Assembly: GCA_002492465.1 (NCBI GenBank)
Contig: DKYT01000013.1
Coordinates: 49,337 to 113,336, forward strand
Source of the DNA: Lachnospiraceae bacterium UBA7093
GTDB taxonomy: Bacteria; Bacillota; Clostridia; Lachnospirales; Lachnospiraceae
DNA: 64,000 nt
Direction: 5' to 3'
A program made the position numbers and the translations under genes. Of the stretch, positions 50,912 through 60,083 are shown one piece after another (the stretch's first letter is position 1; each line of letters begins with the position of its first letter). Below the pieces are notes generated by a model. It searched no databases. It was not told where the DNA came from and saw only the letters and a list, made by a program, of their open reading frames with translations.

Positions 50912-52502
50912 AAACCTTAAAAAACAGGAGAGGCTTTTCTTTTTTGTTTTGCTTGGCATCATGGCGGCGTATTATGGCTACCGGCTGTTTGCCTTAACGC
51001 CCTGGTATGACGAACTGTATACATATTACTGGTTTATCAGCAAAGGACCGGTATATGCCGCAATTCATTGGCCTTTGCCCAATAACCATGTAGGATATTC
51101 GGTGCTTTCCGCGTGTGTTGACTGGCTGGGAAATTCTTATATAGGGCTGCGGGGCGTTTCCTATTTATGTGCACTGGCGAATATGTGTCTTTTATACCGG
51201 ATCTCCGGGAGATATTTCCGGGGATGGAATCCTTTGGTTACGGTTCTCCTTTATATTTCCATGTATCTGGTAAATCAGCTTGCCGTACAGGGCAGAGGCT
51301 ATACCCTTGGTATCACCTGTTTTCTCACGGCATGGCAGTGCTTGATTTCAATCTGCCGGGAGGGAAAGGTAAGGAAAAGGGTTTACCTGGTCTATATAGG
51401 CGCATTGGTGCTGGGGCTGTATACGGTCAGCAGCAATGTATACTGGGTGGTGCCCCTGTGTCTGGCCGGGGGGACGGCACTTCTGGTCAAGGGAATCTGG
51501 CAGGGCAAAGAAAGAAACTGTTTTTTTCTGAAAACGGAAAATGGGAAAAAGCTGGTGCGCCTGGTGGCGTCGTCGGTTCTTGCGGCAGTGGGAACGGTTG
51601 CCCTTTACGGAACGATCTGGCTTGCCATCGGCTCCAATCTGCTGATGAAGGAGGAGGGCGGCGCTTATTATGGAATGGATCATCTGAAGATTATCCTAAA
51701 GGCTCCCTTTGCCGCCGTCTCCAGGGGAATGGAATATATGCTGGATACCCCCTATATTCAAAGTGAAGAAAGGGCGGGGTTTGGAGAAAGGTTCTGGGAA
51801 TGGCTGAAGAATCTTTCGGGCTATTATTTTAACGGATATGCTCTCCTGATTATGGCTGTGTGGGGAATCGGCATTGTGCTTCTTTTTGTATGGATCTTAA
51901 GCGCAATAAAGAGAAAAGAGGAGAGGCAGCTGCTTCTGTATTTGATGCTCTTTACAGGAATTGTAATGGTGCCGGTTTGCCTGCTGATACAATGTAAACG
52001 TCCTTACTACCGGGTTTTCACTTATGGCGGCGTTTTCCTGGCGGTTTTGCTGGGGGCGATTCTGGATAAGGGGATGGAAAAGCTTCACACAAAAATGACT
52101 GGATTGGTCAAGTGCAAGGCTGTTTCTGCAGCCGTATTACTTGCGGCGGTTTTGCTAAGTGTAAAGTGCATTGGTTTCTCGGGCTACAACGACCAATATG
52201 GGACGAGAGAGCATGAGATTCAGGATGCCTTCTCAAAGACGGATATGGCACAATGGGAGAAGCTCTGTGTAACGGACTGTAACCAGGAATATCTGCTTTA
52301 CTTTCTTTATCATATTCGGTGTGAAAACAAAGAAATTGAGGGGGCGGATGCGGTGCTTTTAGACAAGCGGATGACAGATCCGGATTTTCATGAAATGGTT
52401 TGGGAGTTTTATCATAGCTATGATACGATTCCCTGGGATTATATAGAGCAGAATCTGACGCCTGTATATGAAAACAACGATTATATTCTTTATACAAGAT
52501 AG
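50898..52502 (+). CDS. polytopic membrane glycosyltransferase-like protein
   Basis: The 534-residue protein has about ten to twelve hydrophobic helices. After the first helix comes LTPWYDELYTYYWF, the place where GT39/ArnT-type enzymes carry their catalytic Asp-Glu, so a GT-C glycosyltransferase that uses a lipid-linked sugar is likely. The C-terminal part after about residue 430 is soluble and probably extracellular. Its start lies inside leuB and ilvD follows after 20 bases, so it is embedded in a branched-chain amino acid gene run although its function seems unrelated. Substrate unknown. Confidence 0.75.
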   Translation: MKSTENLKKQERLFFFVLLGIMAAYYGYRLFALTPWYDELYTYYWFISKGPVYAAIHWPLPNNHVGYSVLSACVDWLGNSYIGLRGVSYLCALANMCLLYRISGRYFRGWNPLVTVLLYISMYLVNQLAVQGRGYTLGITCFLTAWQCLISICREGKVRKRVYLVYIGALVLGLYTVSSNVYWVVPLCLAGGTALLVKGIWQGKERNCFFLKTENGKKLVRLVASSVLAAVGTVALYGTIWLAIGSNLLMKEEGGAYYGMDHLKIILKAPFAAVSRGMEYMLDTPYIQSEERAGFGERFWEWLKNLSGYYFNGYALLIMAVWGIGIVLLFVWILSAIKRKEERQLLLYLMLFTGIVMVPVCLLIQCKRPYYRVFTYGGVFLAVLLGAILDKGMEKLHTKMTGLVKCKAVSAAVLLAAVLLSVKCIGFSGYNDQYGTREHEIQDAFSKTDMAQWEKLCVTDCNQEYLLYFLYHIRCENKEIEGADAVLLDKRMTDPDFHEMVWEFYHSYDTIPWDYIEQNLTPVYENNDYILYTR

Positions 52503-52522
52503 GAATGGAGGAAAGTTGAAAA

Positions 52523-54196
52523 ATGAGAAGTGATAATGTAAAAACGGGAATGCAGCAGGCTCCCCACAGAAGTTTGTTCCATGCTTTGGGATTTACCGAG
52601 GAGGAAATGAAAAAGCCCATGGTGGGGATTGTCAGTTCCTACAATGAAATTGTACCGGGGCATATGAATCTGGATAAAATTGTCAATGCGGTAAAGCTGG
52701 GAGTGGCGGAGGCAGGAGGCGTACCGGTGGTATTTCCGGCGATTGCAGTCTGCGACGGGATCGCCATGGGGCACATCGGCATGAAATATTCCCTTGTGAC
52801 CAGAGATTTGATTGCAGACTCTACGGAATGCATGGCGCTTGCCCATCAGTTTGACGCCCTGGTGATGGTTCCCAACTGTGATAAGAATGTTCCGGGACTT
52901 TTGATGGCGGCTGCAAGAATCAATGTGCCTACCGTGTTTGTATCGGGGGGACCCATGCTTGCCGGTCATGTAAAAGGGCAGAAAAGGAGTCTTTCTTCTA
53001 TGTTTGAAGCGGTAGGATCCCATGCGGCGGGCACCATGACGGAGGAGGAAGTGAGAGAGTTTGAAGAAAAGGTATGTCCTACCTGCGGATCCTGCTCAGG
53101 CATGTACACGGCAAATTCCATGAATTGCCTGACAGAGGCGCTGGGAATGGGACTGAAAGGGAACGGAACCATTCCTGCAGTGTATTCTGAGAGAATCAAG
53201 CTGGCAAAGCATGCGGGTATGGCGGTTATGGAAATGTACCGCAAAAATATCCGTCCCAGGGACATTATGACAAAGGAAGCGATTCTTAACGCCCTGACCG
53301 TTGATATGGCGCTGGGATGCTCTACCAACTCCATGCTTCACCTGCCTGCAATTGCCCATGAGGTGGGATTTGATTTCGACATTGCCTTTGCCAATGAGAT
53401 CAGTGAAAAGACCCCTAATCTGTGCCATCTTGCACCGGCAGGACCGACCTATATGGAAGATCTGAATGAGGCGGGAGGCGTATACGCCGTTATGAAAGAG
53501 CTTGCAGAGGCAGGCTTGCTGCACACAGACTGCATGACGGTAACGGGAAATACCATAGGCGAGAACATCAGGGATGCGGTCAATCAAAATCCTGAGGTGA
53601 TTCGTCCTTTAGACAACCCCTATTCCCCAACAGGAGGGCTTGCGGTACTGAAAGGAAATCTGGCGCCTGACGGAAGCGTGGTGAAGCGTTCCGCAGTGGT
53701 TCCGGAAATGATGGTACACCGGGGACCTGCAAGGGTTTTTGAATGTGAAGAGGATGCCATTGCCGCTATTAAGGGCGGAAAAATCGTTGCAGGGGATGTG
53801 GTGGTCATCCGCTATGAAGGTCCCAAGGGAGGACCGGGTATGCGGGAGATGCTCAACCCTACCTCGGCGATTGCAGGCATGGGACTTGGCTCCAGTGTAG
53901 CGCTTATTACCGATGGGCGGTTTTCCGGCGCTTCCAGAGGCGCGTCTATTGGTCATGTTTCGCCTGAGGCAGCGGTAGGAGGTCCCATTGCCCTGGTACA
54001 GGAAGGGGATATGATCAGCATTAACATTCCGGAAATGAAATTGGACGTGGAAATCTCCCGGGAGGAGATGGAGGCAAGGGCGGCGAAATGGCAGCCTAAA
54101 GAACCTGAAATTACAACAGGTTATCTTGCAAGATATACAGAGATGGTGACAAGCGGAAACCGGGGAGCAATCCTGGAGGTTCCCGGAAAGAAATGA
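52523..54196 (+). CDS. ilvD: dihydroxy-acid dehydratase
   Basis: IlvD removes water from 2,3-dihydroxy acids, the third step of valine and isoleucine synthesis, using an iron-sulfur cluster. The 557-residue protein has family length; cysteines for the cluster are in MVPNCDKNVPG and CPTCGSCSGMYTANSMNCL, and TDGRFSGASRGASIGHVSPEAA is the C-terminal signature. GGAGGAAAG precedes the ATG. ilvB follows 14 bases later. Confidence 0.97.
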   Translation: MRSDNVKTGMQQAPHRSLFHALGFTEEEMKKPMVGIVSSYNEIVPGHMNLDKIVNAVKLGVAEAGGVPVVFPAIAVCDGIAMGHIGMKYSLVTRDLIADSTECMALAHQFDALVMVPNCDKNVPGLLMAAARINVPTVFVSGGPMLAGHVKGQKRSLSSMFEAVGSHAAGTMTEEEVREFEEKVCPTCGSCSGMYTANSMNCLTEALGMGLKGNGTIPAVYSERIKLAKHAGMAVMEMYRKNIRPRDIMTKEAILNALTVDMALGCSTNSMLHLPAIAHEVGFDFDIAFANEISEKTPNLCHLAPAGPTYMEDLNEAGGVYAVMKELAEAGLLHTDCMTVTGNTIGENIRDAVNQNPEVIRPLDNPYSPTGGLAVLKGNLAPDGSVVKRSAVVPEMMVHRGPARVFECEEDAIAAIKGGKIVAGDVVVIRYEGPKGGPGMREMLNPTSAIAGMGLGSSVALITDGRFSGASRGASIGHVSPEAAVGGPIALVQEGDMISINIPEMKLDVEISREEMEARAAKWQPKEPEITTGYLARYTEMVTSGNRGAILEVPGKK

Positions 54197-54219
54197 GTTA
54201 ATTTGGAGGAATGGAGAAT

Positions 54220-55893
54220 ATGCAGCTGACAGGTTCTGAGATCGTAGTGGAATGCTTGAAGGAGCAGGGAGTGGATACTGTTTTTGGGTATCCCGGCGGT
54301 ACGATTTTAAATGTATATGACGCTTTATATCAACACAGAGAAGAGATTACCCATATCTTAACCTCCCATGAGCAGGGCGCCGCCCATGCGGCGGACGGAT
54401 ATGCGCGCGCCACCGGCAAGGTGGGCGTATGCCTTGCCACCAGCGGTCCCGGGGCAACCAACCTTGTCACAGGGATTGCCACGGCTTACATGGATTCTGT
54501 TCCCGTGGTGGCGATTACATGTAATGTAAATCTGCCTTTGCTGGGAAAGGATTCTTTTCAGGAGGTGGACATTGCCGGGGTGGCAATGCCGATTACCAAG
54601 CACAGTTATATTGTGAAGGATATTACCAAGCTTGCGGATACCCTTCGAAAAGCCTTTGCCATAGCAAAAGGGGGACGCCCTGGTCCGGTACTTGTGGATA
54701 TTACCAAGGACGTAACGGCGGCTTTGGGCGAATATGAGAGAAAAGAGCCTGTTCCCCTGGAAACGCCTTGCAGATATACGGAGGAAGATATTCAAAAGGC
54801 GGTAGAACTGATCAGCAATGCAAAGAGACCCTTCCTTTACGTAGGCGGCGGCGCCGTTATTTCCGGCGCATATAAGGAGGTCAGAGAGCTGGCGGAGCTG
54901 ATGGATGCGCCTGTGTGTGATACCCTGATGGCAAAAGGCGTTATGGATGGACAGGATGAGAGATATACAGGAATGATCGGAATGCACGGCACCAAGGCGT
55001 CTAATTTGGGCGTCAGCGAGTGCGATCTTCTGGTCGCCCTTGGAGCAAGATTTTCAGACCGCGTGGTAGGCAACGCCGCAATGTTTGCTTCCAGGGCAAA
55101 GGTGCTTCATATTGATATCGATGCGGCTGAGATCAATAAAAATATCAAAACAGCTGCTTCCGTGGTGGGGGATTTGAAGGAAATTCTGACGCTGATCAAT
55201 AAAGAGCTGACCAAAAAGGAACATAAGGAATGGAATGGGCATATAAAAGAATTAAAAGCAAAATATCCGTTGAATTATGATAACAGCGCTTTATCCTGTC
55301 CTTATATTATGGAAGAGATCGACAGAATTACCCATGGAGAAGCAGTGATTGTAACCGATGTGGGACAGCATCAAATGTGGGCGGCGCAGTATTACAAATA
55401 TTCAGCCCCGAGAACCTTCCTGTCCTCAGGAGGACTTGGTACCATGGGATACGGACTTGGCGCCTGCATAGGAGCCAAGGTGGGGAGACCTGAAAAAATC
55501 TGTATCAACATTGCAGGCGACGGCTGCTTCCGCATGAACATGAATGAGCTTGCCACCGCATCCAGATACCAGATTCCCATTATAGAGGTGGTAATCAACA
55601 ATCATGTGCTGGGAATGGTGAGACAGTGGCAGACCCTGTTCTACGAAAAAAGATATTCTCAGACGGTGCTGAATGACCAGGTAGATTTTTGCATGGTGGC
55701 AAAAGGACTTGGTTGTGAAGCAATCCGCGTAACACGTAAGGAGGAGGTTGCAGATGCGCTGACCAGGGCGATTGAACTGAAAAAACCTGTGCTGATCGAA
55801 TGCATCATCCCGGAGGACGATAAGGTATTCCCAATGGTGCCCGCAGGCGCGCCTATCAGCGAAGTGTTTGATGCAACGGATTTAGAAAAGTAA
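54220..55893 (+). CDS. ilvB: acetolactate synthase large subunit
   Basis: IlvB makes acetolactate or acetohydroxybutyrate with thiamine diphosphate. The 557-residue product has the N-terminal VFGYPGGTILNVYDALY and HEQGAAHAADGYARATGK with the cofactor Glu, SGPGATNLVTGIATAYMDS, and the ThDP motif GDGCFRMNMNELATASRY. The FAD-binding part is normal. The ATG at 54220 (MQLTGSEIVVE) has GGAGGA ten bases upstream; ATG at 54211 is also in frame. A small regulatory subunit gene (ilvN/ilvH) and ilvC are not next to it. The next gene starts one base after the stop. Confidence 0.95.
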   Translation: MQLTGSEIVVECLKEQGVDTVFGYPGGTILNVYDALYQHREEITHILTSHEQGAAHAADGYARATGKVGVCLATSGPGATNLVTGIATAYMDSVPVVAITCNVNLPLLGKDSFQEVDIAGVAMPITKHSYIVKDITKLADTLRKAFAIAKGGRPGPVLVDITKDVTAALGEYERKEPVPLETPCRYTEEDIQKAVELISNAKRPFLYVGGGAVISGAYKEVRELAELMDAPVCDTLMAKGVMDGQDERYTGMIGMHGTKASNLGVSECDLLVALGARFSDRVVGNAAMFASRAKVLHIDIDAAEINKNIKTAASVVGDLKEILTLINKELTKKEHKEWNGHIKELKAKYPLNYDNSALSCPYIMEEIDRITHGEAVIVTDVGQHQMWAAQYYKYSAPRTFLSSGGLGTMGYGLGACIGAKVGRPEKICINIAGDGCFRMNMNELATASRYQIPIIEVVINNHVLGMVRQWQTLFYEKRYSQTVLNDQVDFCMVAKGLGCEAIRVTRKEEVADALTRAIELKKPVLIECIIPEDDKVFPMVPAGAPISEVFDATDLEK

Positions 55894-55894
55894 A

Positions 55895-57295
55895 ATGAGA
55901 AAAAGTGTTTTAAAAGGAAGCTGCATAGGCGGAGCGATTATACTGCTGTCGCTGATTGCCATGTATCTGGGACTGGCATATTATTATGCCGAAGGGTTCA
56001 GCTACGGAACATGGATTAACGGAGTTTACTGTGCGGGAAAAAGCATCCAGGAAGTAAATGAAGAACTTTTAAAACAGTGTGACTATGCCGGGCTTACCAT
56101 CACGGACAGTGATGGTAAGTCTTATACTATTTTACCTGAAGAGGTTGATTTTTCCGCTGATTTCGGCGAGGTGTTAAATCTGTACCAACAGCAGCAGAAT
56201 CCTTATCTTTGGGTGGATAATCTGATCGGAAATGCAAAAGACAGAACCATTGATCCGGTAATCCGATATGACCAGGCGGCTTATGACCACAAGGTAAACG
56301 GTTTTCCTTTTTTTCATGGAATTCCCAAAGAAAACCGGACGGTGAGGATTATAAAAGGAAACGAAGGCTATCAGCTGTTAAACGATAGAACCCATGTGCT
56401 GAACGAAGAAAAAACAAAAGAATTGATCAAAAGCGCTTTTGAAAGCCTGGATTCGGAGCTGGATCTGGAGGCGGAGGGCTGTTATCAGGATCTGCCCCTG
56501 GATGAGGAAATGGAAAAAACCCTTTCTCTTTGGGAGAAGCTAAGGGAATACCAGGACTGCGGCATTGTATACCGCTTTGGGGATGAGACATTCCCCATAA
56601 ATGCAGGCATTGTATGTGATTTTCTGATGTTGGACGAAAAGGGCGGCTTTGTGTTTGACGAGGACGGAAATCTGATGACAGATCCGGAGAAGGTATATGA
56701 ATTTGTGGATTCTCTTGCAGACACATACGATACGGCAGGGGGCGTGCGCTATTTTAATGCTACCCGGGGAGAGGTTGTGACCGTAGAGGGCGGAACCTAT
56801 GGAAATAAAATCGACCGTGAGGCGGAAAAGGAATATCTGCTGCAGGCGTTTCTTGAAAAAAGAAGAGAGGAGCATGAGCCTCTTTACTTACAGATGGCAC
56901 TTCGGCAGGGGAAGGACGACATTGGCGATACCTACATAGAAGTGGATATGACGGAGCAGATGCTGTACTACTATGAAAAGGGAGAGCTAATGATCGAAAC
57001 CCCTGTGGTGACCGGCAATACCAGCTTAAGGAGAGGCACTCCTTCCGGCACCAATTTCGTTTATAACAAGCAGAGAAACAGAGTTCTTAAGGGAGAGGAT
57101 TATGCTTCCCCGGTGAAATACTGGCTCCCGGTGAAGGGCGCCATCGGGATTCACGATGCTTCCTGGCGGAGTAAATATGGAGGAGAAATCTACAAAACAA
57201 ACGGTTCCCACGGCTGTATTAACACGCCTTTGGAGGAGGTTTCAAAGCTTTATGACATGGTGGAAATCGGAACTCCCTGTGTAATGTTTTACTAA
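55895..57295 (+). CDS. L,D-transpeptidase (YkuD) with PG-binding domains
   Basis: The 466-residue protein has an N-terminal membrane helix (about 10-31) and an extracellular region with PG_binding_4-type repeats (YAEGFSYGTWINGVYCAGKS marks the start of the first, about 34-53). The C-terminal catalytic YkuD domain runs from about 345 to the end, with IGIHDASWRSKYGG and the active-site motif SHGCINTP (Cys about 440). Such enzymes form 3-3 cross-links in peptidoglycan or attach proteins to it. It starts one base after ilvB stops, so it is probably translated with that operon. Confidence 0.92.
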   Translation: MRKSVLKGSCIGGAIILLSLIAMYLGLAYYYAEGFSYGTWINGVYCAGKSIQEVNEELLKQCDYAGLTITDSDGKSYTILPEEVDFSADFGEVLNLYQQQQNPYLWVDNLIGNAKDRTIDPVIRYDQAAYDHKVNGFPFFHGIPKENRTVRIIKGNEGYQLLNDRTHVLNEEKTKELIKSAFESLDSELDLEAEGCYQDLPLDEEMEKTLSLWEKLREYQDCGIVYRFGDETFPINAGIVCDFLMLDEKGGFVFDEDGNLMTDPEKVYEFVDSLADTYDTAGGVRYFNATRGEVVTVEGGTYGNKIDREAEKEYLLQAFLEKRREEHEPLYLQMALRQGKDDIGDTYIEVDMTEQMLYYYEKGELMIETPVVTGNTSLRRGTPSGTNFVYNKQRNRVLKGEDYASPVKYWLPVKGAIGIHDASWRSKYGGEIYKTNGSHGCINTPLEEVSKLYDMVEIGTPCVMFY

Positions 57296-57300
57296 AGCAG

Positions 57301-57329
57301 TTGACGAACGGGGTAAATAAGTTTAAAAT
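57301..57329 (+). promoter_or_regulatory. predicted promoter of serC-serA
   Basis: TTGACG (57301-57306) and TAAAAT (57324-57329) are 17 bases apart, directly behind the L,D-transpeptidase gene and 60 bases before the serC start. Confidence 0.65.
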
Positions 57330-57388
57330 ATTTTCCAGATGTTTTGACAGAAAATGAGGAGAAATCCCATAAACAGGAGGAGATAAGA

Positions 57389-58471
57389 GTGTCCAGAGTG
57401 TATAATTTTTCAGCAGGTCCGGCAGTTTTACCTGAAGAAGTGTTAAAAGAAGCTGCAGATGAGATGTTAGATTACAGGGGATCGGGAATGTCCGTAATGG
57501 AGATGAGTCATCGTTCCAAAGTGTACGACGGCATTATCAAGGAAGCGGAAGCCGATTTACGTGAACTGATGAATATTCCTGACAATTATAAGGTTTTGTT
57601 TTTGCAGGGCGGCGCAAGCCAGCAGTTCGCTATGATTCCCATGAATCTGATGAAAAATCGTAAGGCAGCATATATTGTCACCGGACAATGGGCAAAGAAG
57701 GCTTATCAGGAAGCGAAGGTTTACGGAGATGCGGTTGAGGTTGCTTCTTCGGCGGATCAAACCTTTTCTTATATTCCGGACTGCTCGGATCTTCCCATAC
57801 CTGAGGATGCTGATTACGTATATATCTGTGAAAATAATACCATCTATGGCACTAAGTTTAAGACGCTGCCCAACACCAAGGGACATACGCTGGTGGCGGA
57901 TGTTTCTTCCTGCTTTTTGTCGGAGCCGGTGGATGTATGCAAATATGGCGTGATTTACGGGGGCGTACAGAAAAATATAGGTCCTGCCGGAGTGGTGATT
58001 GTGATTATCAGAGAGGATTTGATTACAGAGGACACATTACCCGGAACCCCTACCATGCTGAAATATAAAATTCATGCGGATGCAGATTCCCTTTACAATA
58101 CGCCTCCTGCATATGGTATTTATATTTGCGGTAAGGTGTTCAAATGGATTAAGAAGATGGGCGGTCTTGACGCCATGAAAGAACACAATGATAAGAAAGC
58201 GAAGATTCTTTATGACTTCCTAGATGAGAGCCGTCTGTTTAAGGGAACCGTAAGAAAAGAAGACCGCTCCCTGATGAACGTTCCTTTTGTGACAGGAAAC
58301 GAGGAACTGGACGCAAAGTTTGTGAAAGAAGCGAAGGAAGCGGGATTTGAGAACCTGAAAGGACACAGAACCGTAGGCGGCATGCGCGCAAGCATTTACA
58401 ATGCCATGCCCATCGAGGGGGTTGAAAAGCTGGTTGCCTTCATGAGAGAATTTGAAAAGAATAATGGTTGA
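57389..58471 (+). CDS. serC: phosphoserine aminotransferase
   Basis: SerC transfers an amino group from glutamate to 3-phosphohydroxypyruvate in serine synthesis, using PLP. The 360-residue protein begins VYNFSAGPAVLPEEVLKEAA, has FLQGGASQQFAMIPMNL, and carries the cofactor lysine in YGGVQKNIGPAGVVIVI. The start is GTG at 57389 behind AGGAGGAGA; an in-frame extension upstream to 57344 has no ribosome binding site. serA follows after 24 bases. Confidence 0.96.
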   Translation: MSRVYNFSAGPAVLPEEVLKEAADEMLDYRGSGMSVMEMSHRSKVYDGIIKEAEADLRELMNIPDNYKVLFLQGGASQQFAMIPMNLMKNRKAAYIVTGQWAKKAYQEAKVYGDAVEVASSADQTFSYIPDCSDLPIPEDADYVYICENNTIYGTKFKTLPNTKGHTLVADVSSCFLSEPVDVCKYGVIYGGVQKNIGPAGVVIVIIREDLITEDTLPGTPTMLKYKIHADADSLYNTPPAYGIYICGKVFKWIKKMGGLDAMKEHNDKKAKILYDFLDESRLFKGTVRKEDRSLMNVPFVTGNEELDAKFVKEAKEAGFENLKGHRTVGGMRASIYNAMPIEGVEKLVAFMREFEKNNG

Positions 58472-58495
58472 GAACCGGTTAAAGGAGAAAATAAA

Positions 58496-59659
58496 ATGTT
58501 TCAGTATTATTGTTTAAATCCAATTGCACAGGTTGGACTTGATAAATTTACAGAGGAATTTCAGAAAACGGAGAATGTGGAAGAGGCACAGGGCATTCTG
58601 GTGAGAAGCGCAGCCATGCACGACATGGAATTCTCGGATCAGCTGCTTGCCGTGGCAAGGGCAGGGGCAGGAGTCAACAACATTCCCCTGGACAAATGCG
58701 CGGAAAAGGGAATTGTCGTTTTCAATACCCCCGGCGCCAATGCAAACGGCGTTAAGGAGCTGGTGATTGCAGGAATGCTTCTCGCCTCCAGAGATATTGT
58801 AGGCGGTATCAACTGGGTGGAGTCGGCAAAAGACGACGAGGGAATTGCCAAAGCAACGGAAAAGGAAAAGAAGCGCTTTGCGGGCACCGAAATCCAGGAT
58901 AAAAAGCTGGGTATCATCGGACTTGGCGCAATCGGCGTTAAGGTGGCAAACGTTGCAAAGCATATGGGCATGGAGGTGTACGGATACGACCCCTATGTGT
59001 CTGTTGACGCCGCATGGAATTTAAGCCGGGATGTGAAGCATGTGCTTCATGTGGAGGATATTTATGAAAACTGCGACATTATCACCATCCACGTTCCCCT
59101 TTTAGATTCCACAAAGGGTATGATCGATCGGGAAGCCATTGCAAAAATGAAAGACGGCGTAATTCTTCTGAATTTTGCCAGAGATCTGTTGGTAAACGAA
59201 AAGGATGTACTGGAAGGAATCAAGGAAGGAAAGGTGCGGAAATATGTATCCGATTTCCCCAATCCCACCACGGCGGGACAGGAAGGCTGTATCGTCATTC
59301 CCCATCTGGGAGCTTCTACGGAGGAATCCGAGGACAACTGCGCAAAGGCGGCAGTAAAGGAACTGATGAACTATTTGAAGAACGGCAATATCGTCAACAG
59401 CGTTAATTATCCGAACTGTGATATGGGTGTGTGCAGTCAGGAGGGACGTGTGGCAATCTTCCATAAAAATAAGGCAAATATGATTACCAAGTTTACCGCC
59501 TGCTTTGGCGACAAGGGAATCAATATTACCGACATGGTAAACAAATCAAAGGGAGAAGTGGCATATACCATGCTGGATATTGAAAAACCTGCGGATGCAG
59601 AGATGATCGGAAAACTTCAGGCGATTGAAGGGGTATTCCGGGTAAGAGTGGTAAAATAA
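58496..59659 (+). CDS. serA: D-3-phosphoglycerate dehydrogenase
   Basis: SerA starts serine synthesis by oxidising 3-phosphoglycerate. The 387-residue protein is the short form: NAD-binding motif LGIIGLGAIGVKVANVAKHMG, catalytic region VPLLDSTKGMI, VSDFPNPT and the His-containing IPHLGASTEESEDNCA. The last 75 residues form an ACT domain (FTACFGDKGINITDMVNKSKGE), the usual site of serine feedback. AAAGGAG precedes the ATG. A palindromic terminator follows at 59715. Confidence 0.95.
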   Translation: MFQYYCLNPIAQVGLDKFTEEFQKTENVEEAQGILVRSAAMHDMEFSDQLLAVARAGAGVNNIPLDKCAEKGIVVFNTPGANANGVKELVIAGMLLASRDIVGGINWVESAKDDEGIAKATEKEKKRFAGTEIQDKKLGIIGLGAIGVKVANVAKHMGMEVYGYDPYVSVDAAWNLSRDVKHVLHVEDIYENCDIITIHVPLLDSTKGMIDREAIAKMKDGVILLNFARDLLVNEKDVLEGIKEGKVRKYVSDFPNPTTAGQEGCIVIPHLGASTEESEDNCAKAAVKELMNYLKNGNIVNSVNYPNCDMGVCSQEGRVAIFHKNKANMITKFTACFGDKGINITDMVNKSKGEVAYTMLDIEKPADAEMIGKLQAIEGVFRVRVVK

Positions 59660-59674
59660 ATAGGTTTAAGACCA

Positions 59675-59704
59675 AACACCGACACGCTTTGCGAGCCGGC
59701 TTAT
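59675..59704. repeat. copy C of the hairpin-like sequence at gene ends
   Basis: Behind the serA stop codon, 59683-59704 is identical over 22 bases to 45778-45799 behind the lactonase-fold gene (CACGCTTTGCGAGCCGGC plus TTAT). The preceding ACACCGA differs from ACGCCGC in the other copy at two positions. Confidence 0.65.
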
Positions 59705-59714
59705 TGGACAAAAG

Positions 59715-59740
59715 CGGGGCTGACATATATGTCAGCCCCG
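59715..59740. terminator. palindromic bidirectional terminator
   Basis: CGGGGCTGACATA and its exact reverse complement form a perfect 26-bp palindrome. It separates serA from the convergent small gene at 59745. Short T-runs occur on the minus-strand side (TTTTG) and weakly on the plus side (TTCGTT). Confidence 0.7.
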
Positions 59741-59744
59741 TTCG

Positions 59745-60053
59745 TTATCGTGTGGTAAAATCGGTCAATCCCATATCATCCAGGTCTTCCTTCAGCATCG
59801 CATCCTGCTTCGCCAAAACCACGCTGGAGATATCCATATATTTGATGAAGACATCTTCAAGGGAAATTCCCTTTTCGTCGGCAATTTCCTGCATGATGGG
59901 TCTTAATTTGTCAAGCTGGTAAGAAATGCGGGTCTTTTGGGGATCGATGTCGCCAAGAACCTGTTCTGCGTAAGCGTTGATGCGGGCAAGCATTGCCTTA
60001 TCCTCATCGGAGAGGGAATCAAATTGACTGGAATTGTTTGGTGTTGGAAACAT
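59745..60053 (-). CDS. small uncharacterised protein
   Basis: I do not recognise this 102-residue soluble protein. It has no membrane helix, is acidic and looks largely helical (MLARINAYAEQVLGDIDPQ, LDKLRPIMQEIADEKGISLE). The ATG at 60053 has AAGGATGTG upstream. The 94-bp inverted-repeat arm begins 30 bases upstream of it, and a TATTAT at 60069-60074 (minus strand) could be its -10, but the matching -35 position falls inside the repeat arm and is poor, so the element may have replaced its original promoter. Confidence 0.7.
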   Translation of the reverse strand: MFPTPNNSSQFDSLSDEDKAMLARINAYAEQVLGDIDPQKTRISYQLDKLRPIMQEIADEKGISLEDVFIKYMDISSVVLAKQDAMLKEDLDDMGLTDFTTR

Positions 60054-60083
60054 ATTTTCACATCCTTTATAATAAATTAGTTG

